Positions 14,012 through 23,387 of a stretch of 64,000 nt of DNA are shown in pieces (position 1 is the first letter of the stretch; each line of letters begins with the position of its first letter). Where the stretch lies: contig CAYMLO010000021.1 in the NCBI GenBank assembly GCA_964390905.1, positions 1 to 64,000 on the forward strand, in the 5' to 3' direction. The position numbers and the translations under genes are program-made. The DNA comes from JAFGLZ01 sp964390905. GTDB lineage: Bacteria > Planctomycetota > Phycisphaerae > UBA1845 > JAFGLZ01. The notes below the pieces were generated by a model. It did no database searches. It was not told where the DNA came from and saw only the letters and a list, made by a program, of their open reading frames with translations.

Positions 14012-16843
14012 TCAGCGTCGCCAAACCGATCGGCCCTGGACCGTGATCGCCTCAACCGCGTCGGACTTGCCGGCTACGATGCGTGCGCGCTGCTCGTCGT
14101 CGAAGCGCACTTCGACGCGCCCGTCCTGCTCCTTGAGCTTCAGGCAGACGTCGCCGACAGTGACCGACGTGCCTCGGCACAAGGCAATCCGTCTGACCTT
14201 GCCCGCTCGGTCTCGTCGCACCAGGCACAGCTCACCGTCCAGCTGGAGCTTGGCGGCGTGCTGCACCAGGACGCGATCCTTCGCCCGTGACGGCGTCGTG
14301 CCGAGTGGGTTCTCGACGTCGGCGGCCACGATCAGGTCGCGCCCGCCGTCAGTCCGTTCGACCTCGACGGCCACATGGGCATCCGGGTACGTTTGCCCCG
14401 ACGGCGTCGTCAGCGGTAGACGCCGGATCTTGGCGATGTTGGACGTCTTGCCGTACGGCTCGATGACGGCCACGAACGTCGACGCCAGCGGGGCCTGCTT
14501 GGCCTGCCGGCGGATCATGAGTCGAGGGATCCACGACTCCGTGATGGAGTTGTAGATCCCGGCCACGACCCATCCCTCGGCCGTGGATGCCTGAGCATCC
14601 GTCGTCAGATCGGTGTAGCGAAGATGGACCTGCGTGCCGGGCGGCAGGAATCTGTTGCGGTCGTCGACGGCCCAGTCCACGCGCCAACCGGGCTTCGGCG
14701 CCGGGTCACACTTGAAGTTGCGCATCTGCGTGCCGTGGCCGTAGGGCTCGGCCTGTTTGAGCGACAGGCCCGTCGGCGTGATCTTGCCGTAATGGCTGTG
14801 CACGAACTTCGCGTGGTCCGTCCCGCCGACGACGCGGAACACGTCGACGAGGTAGAAATCGCTCTCGGACAGGTCGATCAACGCCACGGTCCGCTCGTAT
14901 TGCTTTCCGTCGATCATCTTCGGCGCGCTGGTCCGGATCGCCCGAAACTGCTCGCCGTCGGCCCACAGCGTTGTCTTCCCGCCGACGCTGGTCTGACGCT
15001 TGCCGTCGACCACGACGGTGTTGTGCGAGGCCGGCATCGTGTACCAACTGAACTTGGCCCCGTGCCAGCCGCCGAACTGAACGGGCGGGTAGCCGAAGTC
15101 GGGCATCAGGTCCAGGCCGCGGGCGAACAGGCCCAGGTTCATCCCGTCCGAGTGGCTGTGGCCGCCGCCCGCGTCGTAGTCCAGCCAGACCGCCCGGGCG
15201 TGATCGCCCTGACCCGAGCGCAGGATCGCGATGTGCCACTGCTGCTTGTTGACGCTGCCGAGCCTCAGATCCTCCCCCTCACGCTTGATGACGTCGGCGA
15301 CGGCCCGCTGAAACGCGGTCGGGTCGGCCGAAAGCAGGTCGTAGGGCAGACCCTTGACGCTCCGCTCGTTTGCCTGATACAGGACCTGCACGAAGTCCGC
15401 GTCCTTCGTCAGTTCGTACATCGCCCACAGAAACGCGTACCCCGACGGCTCCAACGTCGCGGACCGATCGAAATCCACACCGACGTATCGCCCGATCCGA
15501 CACGCGAAGCTGCCCGTGTCGCCCGACTGCGGGTAGTACTGCCCCAAACACATCGTGTCGACGTGGAACCGGAAGGTCTGGCGCAACTTCGGATGACGCT
15601 TGTAGACGTCGGCCAGGAAGCCCGGCTCCAGCCGGGACAGTCGTCCCAGGAACGTCGCCAGCGCCCTCGGCCCGATCGTCGAGTAGCCGGCCAGGCCCTT
15701 CTCGCCCGTCACGCCGTCGACGGCGGTGGCCCGCTTGATGATCCCGTCGATCAGCTTGTTGATCTCCGCGCGGTTGTTCGGCCAATCGAGGACGGCCTTC
15801 AGGACGGTGACCGACACCGGCGTCCGCGGGTAGTTCGACGCGATCTTGTGGGCGTTGCGGATCGTGTCGCGCAGGATGCGGTCCTCGATGTTCCGTTGGA
15901 TGTCGGCGAAGCTGGCCTTGGGGTTCTCGAGCTGGTACTGCTTGGCCTTGGCGGACAGGAACGCGACCAGTCCCTTGTCTTCGCGCATTCCCTCGAACAC
16001 CTGATCGTAGGCCAGGACCATCTGGCGGACCTCCTCGCAGGCGTCGTGCCAGGTCGAGACGTAGCCGCGATCGCCGCGGCGTTCGTAGACCCACCCCTGC
16101 TTCTTGAAGTCGTGCGGCGGATACAGGTCGGCCGCGCGGTCCAACAGGATCCCTGCCCGGCGGGCGTAGACCGGATCGCCCGTGACCACGTAGGCCTCGG
16201 CCAACCTCGTGATCCCGCCGACGATGGCCTGTTTCCATTGGCCGTAGATCAGGTATGCCCCGATGAACCGCCACCGCTTCTTGCCCTCGACGTACCCATT
16301 CCCATCATCGACGCCGAACTCGTGCAGCGGGTCGCCGGGATCGGGATGCTCGAGGTTGACCAGCAGCGAGCGGTTCGCCCGCTTTGGGTCGAACACGCCG
16401 TGTTCGTCGAGCCCGGACGCATAGAACTTGGCGAAATCGTTCTTCGGGAAGATCTGCTTGCAGTGGGGACACTGCGTCTTCCAGGGGCGCCCGAGCGCGT
16501 CCATCTTCCAGTTGTACATCGGCACGCCCTTCTTGCAGGCCGGGCAGTGGCCGTTCGACCACACCATCCACGACCGATCGATCGTGTGGGCGAAGGGCAG
16601 CCCCCACAGCTCGTTCTCGGAGAGCTTCATCCAGGGCTGGGCCGCCGCGACGATCTGGTCCCGCGCCTTGGCCGCCCACGGATACTTGGCGACATTGGCC
16701 CGCGCGTTGGCCACCAGCTCGGCAGGAAACAGCGCGCTGGCCTGCTTGGGCTTGGGCGCTGGCTTGTTTGGCTTGGCCGGCGCGGCCAACAGCGGAATGG
16801 CGCACAGCAGTGTTACCAGGACAACCGTCGAAGGAGCGTTCAT
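14012..16843 (-). CDS. Heparinase II/III family polysaccharide lyase
   Basis: 943 residues from ATG at 16843 (GGAGAA upstream). Signal peptide about 1-21, then a Pro/Lys-rich linker. A zinc-ribbon-like insert follows: C100-P-A-C103 and C125-P-H-C128, seen in some environmental members. The helical toroid domain covers about 150-560. The heparinase II/III beta domain shows GGGHSHSDGMNLGLFARG and WYTMPASHNTVVVDGK, hallmarks of the family. These lyases cleave uronic-acid glycans (heparin, alginate and others) by beta-elimination; substrate undetermined. With the nearby sulfatase it suggests processing of a sulfated or uronic polysaccharide. Confidence 0.9.
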   Translation of the reverse strand: MNAPSTVVLVTLLCAIPLLAAPAKPNKPAPKPKQASALFPAELVANARANVAKYPWAAKARDQIVAAAQPWMKLSENELWGLPFAHTIDRSWMVWSNGHCPACKKGVPMYNWKMDALGRPWKTQCPHCKQIFPKNDFAKFYASGLDEHGVFDPKRANRSLLVNLEHPDPGDPLHEFGVDDGNGYVEGKKRWRFIGAYLIYGQWKQAIVGGITRLAEAYVVTGDPVYARRAGILLDRAADLYPPHDFKKQGWVYERRGDRGYVSTWHDACEEVRQMVLAYDQVFEGMREDKGLVAFLSAKAKQYQLENPKASFADIQRNIEDRILRDTIRNAHKIASNYPRTPVSVTVLKAVLDWPNNRAEINKLIDGIIKRATAVDGVTGEKGLAGYSTIGPRALATFLGRLSRLEPGFLADVYKRHPKLRQTFRFHVDTMCLGQYYPQSGDTGSFACRIGRYVGVDFDRSATLEPSGYAFLWAMYELTKDADFVQVLYQANERSVKGLPYDLLSADPTAFQRAVADVIKREGEDLRLGSVNKQQWHIAILRSGQGDHARAVWLDYDAGGGHSHSDGMNLGLFARGLDLMPDFGYPPVQFGGWHGAKFSWYTMPASHNTVVVDGKRQTSVGGKTTLWADGEQFRAIRTSAPKMIDGKQYERTVALIDLSESDFYLVDVFRVVGGTDHAKFVHSHYGKITPTGLSLKQAEPYGHGTQMRNFKCDPAPKPGWRVDWAVDDRNRFLPPGTQVHLRYTDLTTDAQASTAEGWVVAGIYNSITESWIPRLMIRRQAKQAPLASTFVAVIEPYGKTSNIAKIRRLPLTTPSGQTYPDAHVAVEVERTDGGRDLIVAADVENPLGTTPSRAKDRVLVQHAAKLQLDGELCLVRRDRAGKVRRIALCRGTSVTVGDVCLKLKEQDGRVEVRFDDEQRARIVAGKSDAVEAITVQGRSVWRR

Positions 16844-16892
16844 CGCACAGTTCTCCGCAAGGACGACGACACCGAACAGGGCACGATTGCCA

Positions 16893-16925
16893 TTTTGGAG
16901 TGCGGGGGCTCGACGCCGCTTTCGG
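16893..16925. repeat. Dispersed palindromic repeat, copy 2
   Basis: TTTTGGAGTGCGG followed by GGGCTCGACGCCGCTTT, matching the copy at 3061 with 3 differences in 31 nt. It lies in the divergent region between the heparinase gene and the ABC importer. Confidence 0.6.
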
Positions 16926-17087
16926 ACACCGTACCCGTGCACAGCGCACCAACATGGCGTCGGATAGCGAAAGAAGTATCCAAGACGAAGACGCCGTCAT
17001 CAAGTATAGTGACCAGATCGCCGAGCGAGGAAGCGGAAGCTTGCGTCCAGACGCGCCCTGTGCGAAGGGACCTTCCCGCGGAGCCCC

Positions 17088-17960
17088 ATGTTCAACCGAC
17101 GAGACCTGACAGGCTGGCTGTTCGCCTCGCCGATCGTCATCGGGCTGTTGGTGTTTACGGTCTATCCGTTCTTCGCGTCGCTGTACCTGAGCTTCTGCGA
17201 CTACGACATCTTCACGTCGCCTAACTGGATCGGTTGGACGAACTACACCACGCTGTTCACGCAGGACCCGCTGTTCTGGAAGTCGCTCAAGAACGTGTTG
17301 TTTTACACGGCCTTCGCCGTGCCCCTCAGCATCGCGTTCGGCGTGATCCTGGCGCTGCTGCTGGACGCCAACATCCGCGGGCTTAGCGTGTATCGCACGC
17401 TGTTCTTCCTCCCGTCGATCGTGCCGATCGTGGCCAGCAGCGTCCTATGGATGTGGCTGCTCAACCCGCGGATCGGGCTGGTCAACACGCTGCTGCGACT
17501 GGTGGGCGTGGAGGGGCCGGCCTGGCTGAACGACCCGGGCTGGTCCAAGCCGTCGCTCATCATCATGGCCGTCTGGGGCGTCGGGCATTTCATGATCATC
17601 TACCTGGCCGGGTTGAAGGACATCCCCGTGACGCTCTACGAGGCCGCCATGGTCGACGGGGCGAGCGCGTGGCAGCGGATGCGGCACGTGACGCTGCCCA
17701 TGCTCACGCCGGTGATCTTCTTCAACCTGGTGATGGGCCTGATCGGGGCGTTCCAGTACTTCACGCAGGCGTTCATCATGACGGCGGGCGGGCCGTTGGA
17801 TTCGACGCTCTTTTACGCGCTGAACCTGTTCTACCAGGCGTTCCGGTATCTCAAGATGGGCTACGCGTCGGCCATGGCGTGGGTGCTGTTCGTCATCGTC
17901 GTGGCGATCACGGCGGCGGTGTTCAAGAGCCAGGGGCGGTGGGTGCACTATGGACGGTGA
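17088..17960 (+). CDS. Sugar ABC transporter permease (MalF/UgpA-type)
   Basis: 290 residues with six predicted membrane helices, starting MFNRRDLTGWLFASPIVIGLLV. The EAA loop that contacts the ATPase is present near residue 185: EAAMVDGASAWQRMRHVTLP. It is the short MalF form lacking a large periplasmic domain. The next gene, the binding protein, overlaps its 3' end by 11 nt, and the second permease follows. No ATPase gene is in this operon; the UgpC-like ATPase at 53554 is the likely partner. A TATAGT box at 17005-17010 may be part of its promoter. Confidence 0.92.
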   Translation: MFNRRDLTGWLFASPIVIGLLVFTVYPFFASLYLSFCDYDIFTSPNWIGWTNYTTLFTQDPLFWKSLKNVLFYTAFAVPLSIAFGVILALLLDANIRGLSVYRTLFFLPSIVPIVASSVLWMWLLNPRIGLVNTLLRLVGVEGPAWLNDPGWSKPSLIIMAVWGVGHFMIIYLAGLKDIPVTLYEAAMVDGASAWQRMRHVTLPMLTPVIFFNLVMGLIGAFQYFTQAFIMTAGGPLDSTLFYALNLFYQAFRYLKMGYASAMAWVLFVIVVAITAAVFKSQGRWVHYGR

Positions 17961-19326
17961 TCCGATCGGCCGACCGACAGGCGCCGGCCGGATTCGGCGC
18001 GGCGTGCAGATCACGGCGGCCGCTGCGGCAACGGTCTTCGTGGCCTGGCTCTTTCTTGGCTACACTCCCCCGGAGCGTCGCACCTACGCCGGGCGGGAAA
18101 AGGTCGTCTTCTGGCACATGTGGACCAGCAACTGGGCCGACGTCATCAACCGCATCGTGGACCGGTACAACAAGAGCCAGGATCGTTACGAGGTCGTCCC
18201 GCTGATCGTCACGGGCGGCAGCCTCAAGACGCTGATCGCGACCGCCGGGGGCGACCCGCCGGACTGCATGGCCCAGTGGGAGATGGTCATCCCCGCCTGG
18301 GCCGAACGCGGTGCGATTACCCCGTTGGACTCGCTGATGGAGCCGGAGGAATGGGTCGATCTGAAGGCGCGTCTCTACCCGGCCGTCCGAAAGATCGGCA
18401 CGTACAGGGACCACTTCTACGGCCTGTCGACGGGGATGAACATCTGGGCGATGTACTACCGGCCAAGCCATTTCATCGAAGCCGACCTGGACCCCAACCA
18501 CTTCCCCAAGACGCTCGACGAACTGGACAAGATCGCCGAGGAGCTCTACTGCTACGACGATCAGGGCCGGATCCGGCGGATCGGCTTCATGGCCAACCAG
18601 CTGCGGCATTGGATCGCCATCTTCGGCGGCTCGCTCTACGACTACCAGAGCGATCGCCTGACGATCATGAACCCGCGGAACGTCGCGGCGCTGACGTGGA
18701 TGGCCAGCTATGGGGAGAAGTACGGGTTCGAGCAGGTGCTCGAGTTCCAGGCGGGTCTGCCCAGCACCTTCGCTGCCAACTGGCCGTTCATCACCGGCGC
18801 GTATTCGATCGTGCTGGACGGTCAGTGGCGGGTCGAGCAGCTCCGCCAGTACGCACCCGACCTCGACTACGAAACCGCGCCGGTTCCGACGCCGAAGGGC
18901 GGCAAGCCGCTGGCCGGCTGGTCGAACGGCAACTTCATGATCATTCCCAAAGAGGCCAAGAACAAAGAAGGCGCGATGGAGTTCATGCGGTTCTGGTCGG
19001 GCGTGGACAAGCCCGAACGGGCAGCGGAGTTCTACACCTGGGGCGGCTGGCTGCCCATCGTCCCCGAGATCGCCGAGGCGCCGATCTATCAGGAGTACCT
19101 GCGGAAGTACCCGAAGTTCCGGACGTTCGTGGAGATGATGGCCTCGCCCAACATCCAGGTCACCCCGCCCACGCCCGTCCAGGCGTTTCTGAACCAACGG
19201 CTCTTCTGGGCCGAAGACGCCGCCTGCCGCGGCGAGTGGACGCCGGCAGGGGCTCTGGAGGAGATGGACAAGGATCTGAAGCGAGAGCTGACGAACATGC
19301 GCCTGCCGGCCAAGCCGGCAGGCTAG
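17950..19326 (+). CDS. Sugar ABC transporter solute-binding protein (family 1)
   Basis: 458 residues; captures an oligosaccharide outside the cytoplasmic membrane for the flanking permeases. The N terminus has one hydrophobic segment (about residues 19-36, VQITAAAAATVFVAWLFLGY) without a lipobox Cys, so it is anchored by an uncleaved helix or exported by a non-classical signal. The family 1 binding fold is clear from VVFWHMWTSNWADVINRIVDRYNKSQ, GGDPPDCMAQWEM, and the late GKPLAGWSNGNFMIIPKEAKNKEGA. Lying between the two permease genes with an 11-nt overlap, it must be made with them. Substrate unknown; the GH127 gene downstream hints at arabinose-containing glycans. Confidence 0.9.
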   Translation: MDGDPIGRPTGAGRIRRGVQITAAAAATVFVAWLFLGYTPPERRTYAGREKVVFWHMWTSNWADVINRIVDRYNKSQDRYEVVPLIVTGGSLKTLIATAGGDPPDCMAQWEMVIPAWAERGAITPLDSLMEPEEWVDLKARLYPAVRKIGTYRDHFYGLSTGMNIWAMYYRPSHFIEADLDPNHFPKTLDELDKIAEELYCYDDQGRIRRIGFMANQLRHWIAIFGGSLYDYQSDRLTIMNPRNVAALTWMASYGEKYGFEQVLEFQAGLPSTFAANWPFITGAYSIVLDGQWRVEQLRQYAPDLDYETAPVPTPKGGKPLAGWSNGNFMIIPKEAKNKEGAMEFMRFWSGVDKPERAAEFYTWGGWLPIVPEIAEAPIYQEYLRKYPKFRTFVEMMASPNIQVTPPTPVQAFLNQRLFWAEDAACRGEWTPAGALEEMDKDLKRELTNMRLPAKPAG

Positions 19327-19458
19327 GGTTCAGGGTTCAGGGTTCGGGGTCTAGGGTCCGGGGGTCAGGGCTGGGCTTGTGGGACTATCGCGGCCCGAAG
19401 TGAGCGACGCTCCCGCCCACCAAGCCCTGAACCCCGAGCCCTGACCCCTGAACCCTGC
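19324..19458. repeat. G-rich/C-rich inverted repeat between importer genes
   Basis: Left arm 19324-19379 is made of GGGTTCAGGG / GGGTCCGGGG / GGTCAGGGCT units ending GGGCTTG. Right arm 19420-19458 is its approximate reverse complement, starting CAAGCCCTGAACCCC. The intervening 40 nt is unpaired. It lies inside the importer operon, so the transcript would form a large hairpin. Confidence 0.65.
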
Positions 19459-19470
19459 GCACGAGCAACA

Positions 19471-20328
19471 ATGCAAAGACTTCCTTGGCAATCACGTCTC
19501 GCCATTCACGCGATCCTGATCGTGCTGGCCGTGCCGTTTTGCCTGCCGCTGATCTGGATGGTCAGCACCAGCTTGAAGACCAAAGACCAGGTCTTCCCGA
19601 AGGAGATTCACACGTCCGTGTCGGGGTTCCTGGCGGAGCTGTGGCCCACGCCGATCCGGGCGGGGAACTACTCGGAAGGCCTGCGCTACGTACCGTTCCC
19701 GGTTTACCTTCGCAACACGCTGATGCTGAGCTTTCTCAACGTGCTAGGCGCGGTGGGGTCCAGCGCTGTCGCCGCCTACGCGTTCGCGAAGCTCCGCTGG
19801 CGAGGTCGGGGGGTGCTGTTCGGCATCGTGATCGCGACGATGATCCTGCCGCACGACGTCCGACTGATCCCGACGTTCGCGCTGTTCCGATGGCTGGGCT
19901 GGTACGGGACGTATCTGCCGCTCTTCGTGCCGGCCTTCTTCGGCAACGCGTTCTTCATCTTCCTGCTGCGGCAGTTCTTCCGAACGATCCCCGACGAGAT
20001 GTGCGACGCGGCCCGCATCGACGGCTGTAGCGAGTGGGGGATCCTGTGGCGGATGGTCCTGCCGCTGTCCAAGCCGGCGCTCGCCACCTGCGCCCTGTTT
20101 CAGTTCCTGTATACGTGGAACGACTTCAACGGCCCGCTGATCTACCTCAACGATCAGGAGAAGTACACGCTCGCCTACGGCCTGCAGCAGTTCTTGGGCG
20201 CGTACGGCGGCGAATGGGCGCTGCTGATGGCGGCCACGACCGTCTTCACCGTTCCGATCATCATCCTGTTCTTCCTCGCCCAGCGGACATTCATTCAGGG
20301 CATCGCCACGACAGGCGCCAAGGGGTGA
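19471..20328 (+). CDS. Sugar ABC transporter permease (MalG-type)
   Basis: 285 residues with six predicted helices; second half of the importer's membrane channel. It opens with the MalG-like helix AILIVLAVPFCLPLIWMVSTSLK. The EAA loop reads EMCDAARIDGCSEWGILWRMVLPL (about residues 172-195), and FLYTWNDFNGPLIYL before the last helices is typical of this subfamily. It is separated from the binding protein by a 144-nt G-rich inverted repeat, which could lower its expression. The following GH127 gene is about 160 nt downstream. Confidence 0.92.
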   Translation: MQRLPWQSRLAIHAILIVLAVPFCLPLIWMVSTSLKTKDQVFPKEIHTSVSGFLAELWPTPIRAGNYSEGLRYVPFPVYLRNTLMLSFLNVLGAVGSSAVAAYAFAKLRWRGRGVLFGIVIATMILPHDVRLIPTFALFRWLGWYGTYLPLFVPAFFGNAFFIFLLRQFFRTIPDEMCDAARIDGCSEWGILWRMVLPLSKPALATCALFQFLYTWNDFNGPLIYLNDQEKYTLAYGLQQFLGAYGGEWALLMAATTVFTVPIIILFFLAQRTFIQGIATTGAKG

Positions 20329-20489
20329 GCGGCGCGCATCCCCGCTCGGCGCATCCGTACGTGACCAGTGCTTTACTTGCCTCAGACGTTTGATGACAAT
20401 CCGCCTCGTGTGCGAGGACGACCGGTTGACCCAACAACGAGGTCGCAGACCGGGGGCAGACGCGATGGCAAGCCGGAGGAGTCGATACC

Positions 20490-23261
20490 GTGATCGCTTT
20501 CGGATGGTCGGGGATGGTGTGCCTCATCGCGGCGGCCGGTCCCATTGGGGCCGGCGGCAAACAGGCGGGCAAGGCCATGGGTAGGCTCGCCTGCGATCGG
20601 GTGCGAGGGGCGAAGTTCGCGTTTGCCGGCCCGATGGGCCGGCGCGTGGCCGTCAACGTGGACAACTGGTTGCTGCGAGCGCCAGATGCGAATCCCGGGA
20701 TGCTGGAGATGTTCCGGTTGCGGGATCGAAAGCCCGTCCCAAAGCTGGTGCCTTGGGCGGGCGAGTTCGTCGGCAAGTACCTGATCTCGGCGATCCAGGC
20801 CAGACGGATGGTCGACGATCCGAGACTCGACGCACACCTGCGGCGTTTCATCCCCGAGTTCATCGCCACCCAGGCCGACGACGGGTACCTGGGGCCGTTC
20901 CGCAAGGCCGAGCGGCTGCTCGGTCACTGGGACCTGTGGGGCCACTACCACTGCATGCTGGCGCTGATGATGTGGTACGAGGACACGGGCGATCAAGCCG
21001 TGCGGCGGTGCGCCATCCGCGCCGCGGATCTGATCTGCAAGACGTACCTCAACACGGACCGCCGTCCGATCCAGGCCGGCTCGCCCGAGATGAACCTCGC
21101 CCCGATCCACGTCCTGGGGTGGCTCTACCGCGACACCGGCGACGAGCGGTACCGCCAGATGATGCGGGTGTTCGAGAAGGACTTCGAGAAGGCCGGCGAC
21201 TATTTCCGGCAGGGCTTGGCGGGCGTGGACTTCTACCGCACGCCGAAGCCGCGCTGGGAGAGCCTGCACGACATCCAGGGCCTGACCGAGCTGTTCTGGA
21301 TCACCGGCCAGGCCGACTACCGAACGGCGCTGGCGAACCTGTGGCGGAGCATGGCCCGCTACGACCGCCACAACACCGGCGGTTTTACGACCGGCGAGCA
21401 GGCCATCGGCAACCCCTACACCCCCGGCGCGATCGAGACGTGTTGCACGACCGCGTGGATGGCCCTGACGGTCGACATGCTCCGGCTGACGGGCGACCCG
21501 ACGGCGGCCGACGAGCTGGAGATGTCGACGTGGAACAGCGTGCTCGGTTCGCAGCACCCCTCCGGGCGATGGTGGACGTATAACACGCCGATGGACGGCC
21601 ATCGGGCGGCCTCAGCGCACACGATCGTCTTCCAGGCCCGCGTCGGCACGCCGGAGTTGAACTGCTGCTCGGTCAACGCGCCACGCGGCATCGGCGTGCT
21701 CAGCGAGTGGGCGCTCATGACCGACGGTGAGGGCGTGTTCGTCAACTACTACGGCCCGATGCAGGCCGACCTGACGCTCCGGGACGGCCTGAAGTTGCAG
21801 ATCGCGCAGGACACCGACTACCCCGTGGGCGGTCGCGTCGTCCTGAAGGTCTCGCCGGCGCGACCGGCTGAGTTCCCCGTGCGACTCCGGATCCCGGACT
21901 GGTCGGCCAAGACGTCCGTAGCCGTTAACGGCAAGAACGTCGCCGGCGTCGAGCCCGGACGGTACCTGACGCTGAAGCGCACGTGGAAATCCGGCGACAA
22001 GGTCGAGCTCAATCTGGACATGTCCATTCGAGCCTGGGTGGGCGACGGCGCGTGCTCCGACAGAGTCTCGTTGTACTACGGTCCGCTGCTGTTGGCGTAT
22101 GACCAGCACTTCAACCCGTTCGACGCCGACGCGATCCCGACCATCGTCTTGAAGGCCCTGGCGTACACGAAGCGGGAGGCCAAAGGCCGGTTCGAGCCGA
22201 TGGTCCTGTTCCGGTTCAAGGGTGTGGACGGTCGCGCGGTGGACCTGTGCGACTTCGCCACGGCGGGCGCGTACGGGACCGAGTACCGATCGTGGCTGCC
22301 CGCGGTCAACACGCCGCCGCCGCCGTTCTATCTCCGCCACCCCAAAGACGCCGCCCGAATCCCTGCCGGCCCGAACAAGTTCGAATGGACCGGCGCGCGA
22401 CGGGTCAAGGACAGGACGTACACGCTGGCGATCTCGACGGATCGGTCGATGGCCGATCCGGTCGTCAACGTCGCCGATGTCGACCGACCGTGGCACATCA
22501 TGCGCGACAAGCTCGAGCCCGGGCGGACCTACTTTTGGCAGGTGACGGCCCGCAATCGGCACGGCGCTCCGGCCGCCAAGCTAGGGCCCTGGTCGTTCAC
22601 CGTGGATGCATCGCTCGAGAACGCGTTTGTGGACAACCCCGCGCTGCTGGACTACCGCGATGACGGGTTGGTGGCAGGTTCTCCCCTCGACGGTGACGGC
22701 AAGCCCGTCTACGGTTGCCTCGTCGAGGCCCGGAACGTCAAGCCGGCCGCCGATCGTCACGGCAAGGAGCGCGGTGCGGTCGAGTTCTCCGGTGACGGCA
22801 TGCTCCGGTACCAGATCCCGATGTTCCCGGAGGAGGACTACACGTTCGTCGGCTGGGTTTGCCCGTTGGCCCATCCGGCCGGCAGGATCGCGCAGGTCTT
22901 CAGCGCCTGGGCACGAGGAATGGACGATCCGCTCCGCGTCACGTTCCACGACAAGAAGGTCCACGCCCGGATCGAGGAGGGCCGCGCCTTCGGAACCAAG
23001 GGAGCTCCGATCGACGTTGGCCGATGGGTCCACGTGGCCGCCGTGAAGCACGGCTCGGCGCTGTCGCTCTACATCGACGGAAAGCTGTTCGACACGGCGC
23101 AGGTCCCGAAGGTGCTCACGTCCACCGCCCTGGACTTCGCGCTCGGCGCCAACCCGCACTACACCGGCGACGAGCACTTCATCGGGCGGATTGACGACTT
23201 CGCCTTCTATGCCAAGGCTCTGAGTGCCGCGGAAATCGCGGCGGGCGTTGAGCGGGAATAG
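20490..23261 (+). CDS. GH127-family beta-L-arabinofuranosidase-like enzyme with FN3-like and LamG domains
   Basis: 923 residues from GTG at 20490 with GGAGGAG upstream. Export signal about 1-20. GH127 (former DUF1680) catalytic domain to about residue 610. The zinc/nucleophile set of the family is visible: Glu316-Thr-Cys318 (AIETCC) and Cys392-Cys393 (LNCCSVNAP); by analogy with HypBA1, Cys392 is the nucleophile and Glu303 (TTGEQ) the likely acid/base. An FN3-like segment (about 620-710) is followed by a LamG domain (about 740-920). It likely releases terminal L-arabinofuranose from plant or algal glycans. Directly behind the ABC importer. Confidence 0.88.
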   Translation: MIAFGWSGMVCLIAAAGPIGAGGKQAGKAMGRLACDRVRGAKFAFAGPMGRRVAVNVDNWLLRAPDANPGMLEMFRLRDRKPVPKLVPWAGEFVGKYLISAIQARRMVDDPRLDAHLRRFIPEFIATQADDGYLGPFRKAERLLGHWDLWGHYHCMLALMMWYEDTGDQAVRRCAIRAADLICKTYLNTDRRPIQAGSPEMNLAPIHVLGWLYRDTGDERYRQMMRVFEKDFEKAGDYFRQGLAGVDFYRTPKPRWESLHDIQGLTELFWITGQADYRTALANLWRSMARYDRHNTGGFTTGEQAIGNPYTPGAIETCCTTAWMALTVDMLRLTGDPTAADELEMSTWNSVLGSQHPSGRWWTYNTPMDGHRAASAHTIVFQARVGTPELNCCSVNAPRGIGVLSEWALMTDGEGVFVNYYGPMQADLTLRDGLKLQIAQDTDYPVGGRVVLKVSPARPAEFPVRLRIPDWSAKTSVAVNGKNVAGVEPGRYLTLKRTWKSGDKVELNLDMSIRAWVGDGACSDRVSLYYGPLLLAYDQHFNPFDADAIPTIVLKALAYTKREAKGRFEPMVLFRFKGVDGRAVDLCDFATAGAYGTEYRSWLPAVNTPPPPFYLRHPKDAARIPAGPNKFEWTGARRVKDRTYTLAISTDRSMADPVVNVADVDRPWHIMRDKLEPGRTYFWQVTARNRHGAPAAKLGPWSFTVDASLENAFVDNPALLDYRDDGLVAGSPLDGDGKPVYGCLVEARNVKPAADRHGKERGAVEFSGDGMLRYQIPMFPEEDYTFVGWVCPLAHPAGRIAQVFSAWARGMDDPLRVTFHDKKVHARIEEGRAFGTKGAPIDVGRWVHVAAVKHGSALSLYIDGKLFDTAQVPKVLTSTALDFALGANPHYTGDEHFIGRIDDFAFYAKALSAAEIAAGVERE

Positions 23262-23345
23262 GGGCTAGGGTTCCGGGGTCCGGGGCCCGGGTTCCGGGCA
23301 AACGCATCAACACTCCAGATCCGGACCCCGGACCCCGATCCCCTA
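23261..23345. repeat. G-rich inverted repeat between convergent genes
   Basis: GGGGTCCGGGGCCCGGG-type left arm and CCGGACCCCGGACCCC right arm, same style as the element at 19324. It fills most of the 126-nt gap between the GH127 gene and the convergent hydrolase and could act as a bidirectional terminator. Confidence 0.6.
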
Positions 23346-23387
23346 CAGAGCGCGGCGCTTGAGGTCCGAAAGAAGCAGATGCCGAGC

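Noticed and set aside
14624..17224. 866-codon plus-strand ORF over the heparinase gene
   Set aside because: The translation has no recognisable motif, and the opposite strand encodes a clear heparinase II/III protein with signal peptide.
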